A stretch of DNA of 64,000 nucleotides from Cladopsammia gracilis. Lineage: Eukaryota; Cnidaria; Anthozoa; Scleractinia; Dendrophylliidae. Positions 39,973 through 50,425 of this stretch are shown here, piece by piece. The stretch lies in the NCBI GenBank assembly GCA_022457155.1, contig JAJGOT010000030.1, positions 1,838,501 to 1,902,500 of the forward strand, read 5' to 3'. The position numbers and the translations under genes are program-made. The first letter of the stretch is position 1. Each line of letters begins with the position of its first letter. The notes under the pieces are model-generated. The model did no database searches and was not told the DNA's origin. It saw only the letters and a program-made list of their open reading frames with translations.

Positions 39973-41427
39973 TTAAAGGATAACTTCCCAAGTTCGGTAG
40001 AAATTGGGAAGCGATTTCTGTTTAGTCGCGATTCCTTTTAAAATTTGTAGTTTTTCTTGCATTTGCAGAAGGAAGTTAGGGAAAGATAGTATTTCTCCAC
40101 GTAAGCTAGTGCAAAAAATGCAGTATTTTGCGATTAAGATAGAGTAATTTAAGACCTGCCGATGCTTTGTTCTCTTAAACCAACCATAGAGTATATGACT
40201 TGCGTTTAACACAATGACTTCATGTGTTTTATCATGCCACCAATTTTGAAACAAAATCCAAAAATCGGCAGATAAACTACAGTGTATAAACAAGTGGTCT
40301 AGGGTTTGTCTTTCTAAGTTGCACAAATTGCAGATGTCATTGTCAACAAGACCATCACGGTGAAGAGTCGCTTTGGTGGGAAGTATGTTGTGTATCACTT
40401 TGTATTGGAACATTATTATTTTTATTTCTTTTGTGACAGTATAGGGTAATAGATAAACTTTTGGAATGTTTTTCTCGTTGAATCCATGTCGACGTATTTT
40501 ACTTTCGGATGTTGGAGGTACAAAGGCATTTTTTAGCAGAGTGGAGTAAATTGAACTGGTTGATAAATTGTCGCCTTGGGAGTTTTGATCACTGTATTCG
40601 CCGTGACTTTTAAGCCTTGCTTTCCATGTTAATGGAATGGCGTTAAGAAGTCCGTAATATTGAGTGAATGGTACATTGAGCTGGAATTTTAAAGAGAATT
40701 CATGAAAATTTAAAAACTCGTTTTCATGGTTTAATAGATCACTCAGGAAGACGACCCCGGAGTTAAACAAAGGTCGGAAAAATACAGGTTTTTTGTCTAT
40801 TAGAATATTACTGTTGTTCCAGAGAATCTCGTTTTTAAAATTCACATTTGTGTCACAGGTTGAGACTTTGAAATTGCACCAATAATCTAGAATGGTTTGA
40901 TAAAATAAGGGTAGGTTTTTAAGATCGAGATTTTTGGTCCTATAGTTGCATTTTGTTAAGAAAGCGAGATTACCATTTTGACGCAAAATATGATCAGGAA
41001 TAATTTTCCAAGAGGCGAGCGATTCATCTTGTATTCTGTTGACCCATGCAATCTTCAGTGCTTTTTCCATTATCTTGAACTCACACATTTTTAGACCACC
41101 GTGTTCTTTTTCTCCTATTATTGTACTTCTTTTCACTTTTGCTGGCTTGCCATCCCATATGAAGTTGAAGGTGAGTTTGTTGATTTCACGGACGTAATGG
41201 TCGGGGACATTTAACACCGACGCGGAGTAGATAAGCTTAGAAAGACCGAGTGTTTTTACTATGTTAATTTTTCCGTATAGCGTAAGATTTCTTTTTTGCC
41301 AGGTGTTGAGCATTCTTTCTAAGGATTGTATTTTCCCGTTAAAATTTCGTGTGTCAGCACTTATTTGGTTGTAAGAGAAAAAAGACGCCAAGGGCATTGA
41401 TTGGTTCCTTTGGCCATTTGAAGCCAA
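39973..41427 (-). pseudogene. LINE ORF2 C-terminal part
   Basis: About 480 residues of the RT thumb and C-terminal domain, ending with a zinc-knuckle-like CNLCNLERQTLDH...C. It is out of frame with the RT core upstream; the two overlap at 41354-41427, so one indel near 41400 separates them. Confidence 0.85.
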
Positions 41428-42814
41428 AGGGGGTATCTTGTTTTTCTTTCCATTTACCTAACCACATTGCTTCAGTTTTCGAATTGTTAATTTCTAGTCC
41501 TGAACAAGCACTAAATTCACTTAAAAAGCTGAGAAGGTGTGACACGGATTCACAATCCCTGACAAAAACAGTAGTGTCGTCTGCATACTGGCTTATCTTT
41601 ATTTCGTGTTTGTTTACTAGGATGCCTTTGATGGTGGGATCTTTCTTTAAAGCTCTATCAAAGAGTTCTATACCTAAAACAAAAATGATTCCAGACAGAG
41701 GACAGCCTTGTCTAACACCTCTTTGTAGGGAAAAGAAGGTGGACGCGTGTCCGTTATTTAAAACACAGCTGGAAACATCGTTGTAGAAAGTTTTAATCCA
41801 ATTTAGAATATCAGGGCCGAAATTATAAAGCTTCAATGCTTCAAAAATATAGTTCCACTCAATAGAATCGAAGGCCTTTTTAAAATCTAAGAATATTGCA
41901 ATGCCTTTCTGATTTAGTTTGTCGGTAAAGTGCATAATATCTTGAATTAACCTAATATTTTCACCGATGAAGCGGCCTTTTACATAACCAGTTTGGTCCG
42001 GGTTGATTAAACTTGGAAGGACTTTTTCTATTCTTTTAGCGATAGTTTTAGTGAGAATTTTATAGTCAGTATTTAGAAGTGAAATAGGCCTAAGATTGTC
42101 GAGAATCGTTTTGTCTTTTGACTTTTTGGGAATGATCGAGATTATTCCGCGTCTTTGGCTAATAGATAATGTACTATGTTGAAGAGCGTAGTTGAAGCTA
42201 GCAAGCAAATCATTACTAATTTCGGGCCAAAAGAAACGATAAAATTCAACCGGGAGACCATCAGTTCCAGGAGTTTTATTGTTGCTAAACTCCTTTAGTG
42301 CTTTAACACATTCGGCCATTGAGATCAACCCTTCACACGAATTTTTTTCTACTACGTTAAGCGGTGTGATATTTTCTTGTTTAAAAAAGGGAGAATTTTC
42401 AAACTTTTCAGTGCTGATGTTTGTGGAGCTGTACAGAGATTCATAAAACACTTTTTCCGCCTCCAATATTTCGAATTGATTTTCTGTGTATATATTATCT
42501 CCAACTTTGAGTTTCGTTACCGATTTTATAGTATGGTTTCGTTTCTCTAAACCGTAAAAGTACTTTGTGTTGCGTTCTCCCTTCTCATACCACCTTACTT
42601 TGCTTCTTAATATTGCTCCTTTTGTTTTATGCAACATGATTCTTTTTAGTTGTGCTCTCGCAAGTTTAAGCTCAAGTATGGTAGTAGTGTCATGTGGGTT
42701 GTTTTCAGCTTTTTCTTGAAGTTTGTTTACTTTATTATGTAGGCTAACTTCTTCGTCTCGGCGTTTACTGGCTTTTCTTTTTGCATATTGCACCGTAAAA
42801 CCTCTGATTTCCAT
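41354..42814 (-). pseudogene. LINE ORF2 reverse transcriptase core
   Basis: Contains GTDGLPVEFYR, LRPISLLNTDYK, FLDFKKAFDS (motif A), GVRQGCPLSG and QYADDTTVF (motif C). The catalytic residues are intact, but frameshifts at both ends cut it off from the endonuclease and the C-terminal domain. Confidence 0.9.
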
Positions 42815-43113
42815 TTTAATAAGGTCCCATTTTAGACCTAAGTCATTAACCTCTTCGTACTTGGTTTTAAGGACGGGAATGTATTTAGTTTAAGTGATGC
42901 GATATATGTTTCGTCTTCGAGTAATGAGGTGTTGAACTTCCAGAATCCGGGACCTCTTTTTTGGGCTAGATCGTCGGATTGGAGGTGAATTGACACAGCA
43001 GAATGATCGCTATCAGGTGCATATAGTATATCGGTTCTTTTGGTTAAAGGGGTTAATTCCTGTGAGATTAAGAAATAGTCTAAGCGGCACTGAATTTTAA
43101 AGGATCTATTTCT

Positions 43114-43698
43114 TCAAGTGAAACGCAGCGTGTCAGGATTTAAAACTCGCCAGATATCTTTTAGGTCGTACACATCGCACAGTTTTTCTATTTCTTTTAT
43201 AACGGAGGATTTTTTGGTGACAGGGTTCCCGCCTCTTTTATCATTTGGTGCTAAAGCGCAGTTGAAGTCACCTCCTATTATAATACTATCTAGTGCGAAC
43301 TCAGTTAGGTGTTGCTTCAGCTTGTTAAAAAACGCAATCTGTTGGTTATTATCATTGGGAGCGTAAATGTTAACGAGAACAATAGGTTTTTCATCAATTG
43401 TCAGCTTTAGTATAATGAATCTCCCTTGTTTATCAGCGATGAATTTTTCTATTCTGCAATCTAGGGTGGGATTAATTAGTATCATCACGCCCTTACTATG
43501 ATTTGTGCCGTGACTAAAGAAAGCTTTACCACCCCATTCGTTTTCCCAGGTGGCGACACATTCCTTGGAGCAATATGATTCTTGTAAGAAGAAAAAGTGA
43601 AGTTTTTGTTTGTGAAGCCAGCGAAATATGGTTCGGCGCTTGATAGACTTATTTAGACCTCTAACATTAAGAGACAAGCATTTCAGGTCAAAAAGCAT
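43114..43698 (-). pseudogene. LINE ORF2 AP-endonuclease part
   Basis: L1-type endonuclease start SLNVRGLN, catalytic-type LQESYC, VNIYAPN and GGDFNCAL motifs. The frame stops near 43114 before the RT. The 300 bases to the RT frame continue in another frame. Confidence 0.88.
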
Positions 43699-44024
43699 TA
43701 GTATTCAAAATTTGTGTGTGGTTGGAAAACGAATTACGAAATTACCTATGCAGAAGCTACGCGGAGAAAATGCAATTGAGACCTTTTCTGAGAGCACAAC
43801 ATTAAAGAAATCGCACTGGAATGCAGGAACAGAATGCAAATTACGATAGTTAACACTACGTAGGACTAAGAAGTGTTTTCTATAATTGACACCTAACAGA
43901 AAAGATACACGAGTTAAACAAAAAAGAAAAAAACTAAAATTTACATTACAAAACATGAACAGTTGCATGGTTTAGCTTTAAAGTGAATACCGAGGAATAG
44001 CCAGTTGGTCAGGTCCTTTTTTGG

Positions 44025-44029
<5 letters not shown>

Positions 44030-44119
<90 letters not shown>
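44030..44119. repeat. (TA)n microsatellite between LINE ORF1 and ORF2
   Basis: About 43 TA units within the LINE, in the position of its inter-ORF spacer. Confidence 0.95.
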
Positions 44120-44122
<3 letters not shown>

Positions 44123-44152
44123 TTTTTTTGGTAATTTGCTTATTGGGTCAAA

Positions 44153-45145
44153 TCAGGCAGAGGCTACTTTAAACTCTGATGGGATATTGGAGATGTCATA
44201 AGTGTTATTGTCAATAAAAAGCTTTCTGTTAATTACCTTTGCATCTCGGCCGTTTTTTTTGGCAGCGAACATAGCTTGTATTAAGACTTTTCGTTCTTGT
44301 TGAATTGCTCTGGCAAAGTCCTGAGTGATATAAGCGTCCTTGAGTCTATGTGAAGACTTTAGTCGGTTTTTCGCTGAGAATATTATGTCTCGGTCTTCTC
44401 TTACAGCAAATCGCACGATTATCGGCCGCGGTCGAGAAGAAGTTGAGGCATCATCTTGCGTGTGTGGCTTGCCGACACGGTGAACAGCATGGAATCTGAT
44501 GTTTTCAGGGTTAATTTTAAGGTCATTTTCAATTATGTCATACACGGTGTCTGTGCAGTTTTCGTCCTTACTCTCAGGGATATTCATAAAACGCAGGTTT
44601 TCCTTTCTGGTGTAGTTTTCAAGGTAGATGAGGCTCTCCTGGGTTTCCTTTAGGGAAGGTTCGAGTTTATTATTTTCCGCTGTGACCTTGGTCAGCTCAG
44701 ATTTCAGCCGAAGAATTTCTGCTGCTTGCTCGTCTAACATCTTTTGATGGGAGGTCTTTGAATCTTTTAAGGCTTTGTTCTCTTGTTGAAGATCTTCGAT
44801 AGAGATCCAAGCGCTGTCGAGGGATTTTTCGAATTCTTTCAGCGAGTTTTTGACGCCATTGATATCTTCTTTAAACTCGTGTGTTAATTGAGCGATCTGC
44901 GAGTGGAGATTTGTAAAGTTGTCTTCCATTCTGGATTCCATAGAGTTTAGCTTGTCGAGGAGCTGCTTTAGCGAGATTGGTGAGTTGCTTTCTTGGTCGC
45001 TATCCATATCGTCACTCCTATGTTTGTTTCTTTTCGGGGAAGGCTTCGAACACGAACTGCTTGAACTGGATCGATTTGCTCGCTTAGACATCAGAGTAAG
45101 CAATAGGCCTTTCTCAGTTGAAGAATCACGGGCCGCGGAGAACAC
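44153..45145 (-). CDS. LINE ORF1 protein (330 aa)
   Basis: Intact frame with a Ser/Arg-rich basic N-terminus, a long coiled coil (about residues 55-170, heptad leucines), then an RRM-like part with ENYTRKENLRFMNIPES and a C-terminal RNA-binding domain (FARAIQQERK). This is the L1 ORF1p layout, which binds the LINE RNA as trimers. Confidence 0.88.
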   Translation of the reverse strand: MFSAARDSSTEKGLLLTLMSKRANRSSSSSSCSKPSPKRNKHRSDDMDSDQESNSPISLKQLLDKLNSMESRMEDNFTNLHSQIAQLTHEFKEDINGVKNSLKEFEKSLDSAWISIEDLQQENKALKDSKTSHQKMLDEQAAEILRLKSELTKVTAENNKLEPSLKETQESLIYLENYTRKENLRFMNIPESKDENCTDTVYDIIENDLKINPENIRFHAVHRVGKPHTQDDASTSSRPRPIIVRFAVREDRDIIFSAKNRLKSSHRLKDAYITQDFARAIQQERKVLIQAMFAAKKNGRDAKVINRKLFIDNNTYDISNIPSEFKVASA

Positions 45146-45211
45146 GTCCGACCGCCATGATGCTCCCGAGTAGACCCCGCTACGGAATCACCTCATTAAG
45201 AATTTCACGAT

Positions 45212-46413
45212 GATTGGGGGTGGGTCATTGTGTGTTTTGTAAAGAATCACACTCACTACAATTCATGTGGAAGATCTAGATAAATTCTAATGCAATGCTG
45301 GACATAAAATATAACACAACTGGATGTCACATGTAGCAATCCAACCTAAGTATGGAGAATCAAAGATGTGGGCACTAAATATCAATAAATAAACATAAGC
45401 CCTATTGAGAAGGCTTGCATGCTTCCTTTTCTTAATATAACTGTCTGGGAACTTTTTCTACCTGAAGCGTGAACAGCTAGAAATCATTATTGGTTTCAAT
45501 AATATATTACTGAATTCATTATTTTCCAATTTTCAAATCAAAAACAGTTTGAAAATTCGTTTTTAATTGAATTACTATTTTTTGTTTAATGACTTCAATA
45601 AAAAAGCAAATTTTTTTAAACTGGTTTCGATTTGAATATTGGAAAACTTATTTTTTCAAAAAGCGATTAATGAAATCAATAATGATGTCTAGGTGTTCAC
45701 GCTTCAGATAGTTTGACTGTAATATGGAGCTATTGAGGTCCTTTTTGTGACCCGATCTAAAAAGCAAGGATTTTCAACTTTCCAATACTCTTTTAATTGT
45801 ATTATCAACAAGTTCAAACGCATCCATTGCAAATAGTCCTTGATTCCTCATAATGTGCAAATGTTCGACGGCACTTCTCTTCAACCTAGCAAGATTGTCT
45901 ACGTTGAGTTTTTCCTCGCAAAGGGAATGTTGGCTTGTAGAACTGATGTTGTAACCTTCAGGGAAATAGAGATTTTCAATGGTCCACAAGTAAAGTTTTG
46001 TTTGTTGTTGTTGTTGTAATGTTCTTCATTGTTTTGAACACAGCTGGCTGCAGTCTTTCTTGTTTCTTTTTTTGGCCTTTCTTCTGTTCTCCTTCTGACT
46101 TGTTCTCTTTTTCCCCTTGGCAGCAGAAAATCTGCTTAATGCCTGCACTGAGGGTGATAAATTGTTTTTTTTAGTTTTAAGCATGACAACTTCTCATTTA
46201 GGCTTTCACAATGATATGCTGATTTCGTTCAGTGAACAGGAACTCCTGATAGAGGTATAGATTGAAGGGGGTTGGGGGTGGGTCACCTCTTATATAAAGT
46301 TATATGGGGGTGGGTCAAGAATTAACTAATGGCCTTAAAGGGGTGGGTCACATTTTTTTCTTTCATGCTAAAACCAAAAAAAATCCCCCCCACCCCCCTC
46401 CCCCCCCCCCCCC
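45212..46413. other. Right remainder of the Harbinger-like element
   Basis: No transposase. It contains a palindromic insertion (about 45458-45711, arms CTACCTGAAGCGTGAACA-type) and a 71-codon minus-strand frame at 45774-45989 without recognisable family. Confidence 0.45.
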
Positions 46414-46486
46414 CCCCCCACATAAATAATGACCGGTCCCTTAGGTGAGAATTAGGGCTAGGGGACACTTCATGATGTCTATCATA

Positions 46487-46740
46487 GGCCGTGTTTTCAC
46501 GGGCGATTTTTCAAGTCGCTGAGCGAGTGACAGTCGGAAATCTCGTGTAAACAGTTGTTTGTCCAACTCGCTTAAAGTTAAGCGAGTCGGCGAACTACAA
46601 TAGAATTCTCATTGGCCGTGTTTTCACGAGCGATTTTTCAAGTCGCTGAGCGAGTGACAGTCGGAAATCTCGTGAAAACAGTTGCTTGTCCAACTCGCTT
46701 AAAGTTAAGCGAGTCGGCGAACTACAATAGAATTCTCATT
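46487..46740 (+). repeat. Tandem duplication, 127-bp unit, two copies
   Basis: GGCCGTGTTTTCACGRGCGA to TAGAATTCTCATT is repeated head to tail with very few differences. Confidence 0.95.
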
Positions 46741-46915
46741 AAATTTAAGCCACCAAACCAGGTCGCTTAAACTTGTCGGCAATTAATTTCGGCCAATCAC
46801 ATTTGGCCAGCGTTCAAACAGCTATACCGTGGTCTACCGTGCCCGATATATTTTCCTTTGTTAAAACAATAGAATATTAGAACACAAAAGAACGACAATA
46901 CAATAGGAGGGGGAC

Positions 46916-47379
46916 ATGGGAATTTGCGGTGTTGCGGTGTTGCTCATTTTTTTATGCGGTGTTGCGGTGAATAAAACCCCAGCTTGCGGTGTTGCGGTGA
47001 TCTCAAACCCTACGGTGTGCGATGTTCGCGCTTTAAAGTTTGCGGTGTTCGGTGGAACGAAATTTTTTGCGGTGTTGCCGTTTCCTGTTTGACCCTTGTC
47101 AGATCTAAATTTAGCCTCTATATGTTATCTATTCCATACTTATTTATGAAAAGCATGTACCATTATGTTTCATTTGTAACAAAATGCAGTCCAATACTGT
47201 CTAGTTAATCTTCAATACGCTGTCGGTCGCCAATCTTAAGCCTTTTTCATTTATAACTTACTTGACAAAAGTATATATTGCGGTGACGGTGTTTCGTCGA
47301 CTTTTCTTGCGGTGATGCGGTGTTCGGTATTTTTTTTTTGCGGTGTTGCGGTGTTCAGAGCCCCCCAATGTCCCCCTCC
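46916..47379. mobile_element. MITE with GCGGTGTTGCGGTG repeats
   Basis: Inverted ends GGAGGGGGACAT / ATGTCCCCCTCC, flanked by AATA on both sides. Both inner edges hold tandem TGCGGTGT units. Confidence 0.7.
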
Positions 47380-47383
47380 AATA

Positions 47384-48170
47384 GAAAACAATTGTCAGTA
47401 ACTGTGCTCACACTGTGGGTGGCTCCTCCTAAAATGTTCTGCAATTGGTATAGGATTTAATGGAGCCGAAACCAATTGTGGAATTGCATTTTGGGCATCC
47501 TACTGATGAACAGTTACGAAATTCAGATATATTTAGTAGCCACATTTATTTGAGGTCTGTCCCCTTTGAATGCCATAGAATATTTTAGAATACATAATTT
47601 TACCTAATGCAATGGAGGTGTACAATGTACTGACAATGGAGTTCAGAGAAGATATTGGGCATCATTTGCAAACAGCCGAGAAATGTTAGAAGTGATATAA
47701 TTTGCATTTGCCGCGAATATTTGAATTGGCCAAAAATGCAATGGCACGCTACGATTTCCTCATGTTTACAATTTCAATTTTCCACCTTCTCTACTGAAAG
47801 AAACAGGCTTCGATTCTTCTTCTCCTGTTCGAATAGCAAGCAACTTGAGCCTTTGCTGAAACCGTCTCCTCCTTCGATCCTAGAACAAGCGCGATAGCAC
47901 ATCTATAAACATAAGCCGAATAATTTATTTGCAAGCGTCTCTGTTTCCCGCCATCTTTCGGCTGGTCTTTCATATACCGGATCCGGAATAATTAATGTCC
48001 AAAAAACAAAAGAACAAAGCTAACATAACAATACCTAGTTTGCTAGACCTAATCGGAATAACAATGGTTCTTTTGTCCTCCGCCATTTTAATCCGGTATA
48101 TGAAAGTCTACCCCATCTTTCTTGTTATTCCGCGAATAACAAGGGACAAATATCAAGAAAAATGAATAAA
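47384..48170. other. Non-coding with a small inverted repeat
   Basis: No gene. An inverted pair TCATATACCGGAT/ATCCGGTATATGA frames about 47970-48103, a probable further MITE. Confidence 0.45.
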
Positions 48171-48176
48171 GCTTTG

Positions 48177-48338
48177 GGCCTGGTCGCACTACAGTCATAA
48201 AACAAAAATTAGCTCGTGCAAAAACCGAGGAAAACAAAAGAAACCGCTCCGGTGGGACACGCTTTTTGTGGAATGTTTTTGTTTTTATGTCATTTTGCAC
48301 GGGCTAATTTTTGTTTTTGACTGTAGTGCGACCAGGTC
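48177..48338. mobile_element. Palindromic MITE
   Basis: ~43-bp inverted ends (CCTGGTCGCACTACAGTCA type), with CTTTG on both flanks. Confidence 0.8.
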
Positions 48339-48486
48339 CTTTGTCCGTGAAAACGCATAAACTATTTAAGCAGCTTAACGCTGTCGGTAAACAAATCACT
48401 TCAAGGAATGTTAAGCAAGAAAAATGGCCTCGTGAAAACACAGCCATAAAGAGCATGAATCTCATAAGCGTGCATTTCTGCACATA

Positions 48487-48665
48487 GACCACTTTCATAA
48501 TGGCGGCCTATTTATTTATTCTTTTATATGTATGTTAATTAGCCTCACTGGCCTCGGTAATAAGTGCAAAATTCAAAAGAATTTTTACTCTAAAATGAGG
48601 CCAGTGAGGCTAATTAACATACATATAAAAGAATAAATAAATCGGCCGCCATTATGAAAGTGGTC
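48487..48665. mobile_element. Palindromic MITE with ~70-bp arms
   Basis: GACCACTTTCATAATGGCGG at the left is mirrored at the right, around a ~40-bp centre. Confidence 0.85.
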
Positions 48666-48670
48666 AAAGA

Positions 48671-48797
48671 GGTTTTGCACGGCAGCCATGTTGCATGGCA
48701 GGAACAATGAAAATGTTTTGCATTAAAAAGAACATTCTTTCCCATAGGGAAAAGAATCTATTGTTCCTGCCATGCAACATGGCTGCCGTGCAAAACC
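48671..48797. mobile_element. Palindromic MITE
   Basis: GGTTTTGCACGGCAGCCATG is mirrored at the right end. It follows the previous MITE after five bases. Confidence 0.85.
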
Positions 48798-49012
48798 TTT
48801 ATACCTCAGAATTTCAGGCGATGTAGAAGGTTTGCCCGCCATGAGAACACAGGTGCATAGTGGACATCTTGTGCAGTTTATATGACGTAAAATGTGACTT
48901 TAGAGAGCTGCTGTTCACACTCGTCACCCTGAGAGCCTGGGAAAGGTTTTTTTTTCCATTATCTCAGACAAATTTCGCACAGCTTGTGAATTCAGAGTTG
49001 TTATTTTGGGTA

Positions 49013-49138
49013 GTTTCTTGGTGTTGCGGATGGTGTGATCACCAAATGACGTAAAACAAAAGATTCAAAAGACACCGAACAATACCCACACCACAACACA
49101 AAAGCTAACCAACAATGGCTTCCGCAACACCAAGAAAC
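49013..49138. mobile_element. Small inverted-repeat element
   Basis: GTTTCTTGGTGTTGCGGA and its exact complement bound 126 bp. Confidence 0.7.
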
Positions 49139-50214
49139 ACCCTTATTTTGACTGTCTTGTTGTCCTTCTGGAATCCTGTCCAAATATAAAGAGCGCGAAA
49201 GGCGCGCGAAAGGTTTGGCTGGGGTCTTTATTGAGCTCGTTCCAAACATTGAAGGGGATACTCCGTCGTGGATATTTTTACGTTTTGTCGAAACCTGTGG
49301 GCGGGCTACGGTATTTTAAATGCACGCATAAGTGTCGAAAGTAGTTATTAATGCGTGCTCCGGTTTTACATTTATCCCTTTCAGATTGATTACGAACCGG
49401 CTACTGCCATTATCTCAAAACCAATGATAAATAATTTGCTCGCAAGCATTTCCCTGCGTCTGGCACCTGGCGTATTTGCTCTAAGTTTGGAATGTTTCAT
49501 TCGATTGCCTGCGTCCCTTGTGATTTGCAAGAGTGGAAACTTAGTTTGCGGTTTTATGGAAAACGCCCCATTAACTTGGACAATATATGACACAAGAAAA
49601 ATGTATTGAAAGTTAATCCTATTTAACCTGCAGCTTATAGGCTTTTTTTTTTGGTGAGTTCCTAAGCCTGAGGGTGCCCTTCCCTCGTAACTTAAAAAGC
49701 ATTAATTAAAAGCTATGGCAATAAACTTTTAACAAGTTCTGAAACGTTTTAAAGTCAGCGCGGATAATTCACGCCCTAGTCTGAACAAGTCATATATATC
49801 ATCGAATATCAGCATACAAAACATTTTCTAGTTAATTTCAGATGAAATGTTAAAGTGGACAATTCAAAAACAGCAGCTAGGTAAATTAAATTATTCAAAC
49901 TGAAAGCTATCCTGCATTAATCAACCATTAATCTTGTCCAATAATTTAAATTCTATGATTGCCTCGTTTTTCAACAAAATGTAACTTGTTTTTGTTGATT
50001 ATTAATAATAAATACTTTTTCTTGTTGATCACTTGATATATAAGTTGTAAAGTGTTCCATGTTAAAATTGTTGTTATATCAATGCTGTTATTGCTGTTGT
50101 GCCAAACTGTTTCTTGAGAGAATATAATTATTACATGTGCATGCCGGTCTCTTAAACTAACATTAAGCGATTTTTCTTGTGCCTTGTTTAATTAACATGT
50201 CATCGTCTTTGTTT
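49139..50214. other. Non-coding, downstream of the kinase gene
   Basis: No gene seen. It includes the 3' flank of the minus-strand kinase gene. No clear AATAAA on that strand stood out. Confidence 0.45.
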
Positions 50215-50425
50215 TTATAGACAATTGCCGCCATCTTTTTTATTTGTTTCGTCTGCAGTGCTAGCTCCAGAGGGCACGTGGTAGTACGGACTGGATTCAT
50301 CATGTTTTCCCAGGTCAAGGTACGGTACATCCTCCTGCATTATCACTTCCAGTTTTTCAATCAGCTGCGAGAAACTGGGACGAGTGGATGGATCCTGCTT
50401 CCAGCACTCACTCATCAGTTCATGT
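50215..50425 (-). CDS. Kinase gene last exon: end of C-lobe and tail
   Basis: Acceptor CTAAACAG. It completes DEV|HELMSECW and continues KQDPSTRPSF, the conserved last kinase subdomain. The tail has YLDL and SPYYHV tyrosines that could be phosphorylated, and TAA at 50217-50215. Confidence 0.88.

Larger units (their letters stand above)
39703..45198 (-). mobile_element. Near full-length L1/Tx1-like LINE
   Basis: The 13-bp duplication AGAATTTCACGAT at 39690-39702 and 45199-45211 bounds the insertion, with a poly-A tail (T-run on this strand) at 39702-39712. It has ORF1, a TA microsatellite, then ORF2 broken into three frames. Confidence 0.92.
39595..46440. mobile_element. Harbinger-like MITE interrupted by an L1-type LINE
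   Basis: 27-bp inverted ends (GGGACCGGTCATTATTTATG and its complement followed by C-runs) are flanked by TTA on both sides, as in PIF/Harbinger elements. Removing the LINE leaves about 1.3 kb with repeated GGGGTGGGYCA blocks and no transposase. A smaller palindromic element (about 45458-45711) lies within the right part. Confidence 0.75.

Noticed and set aside
45774..45989. 71-codon frame, possible host exon or transposase relic
   Set aside because: No known domain and no convincing splice sites; lies in the Harbinger-like element.
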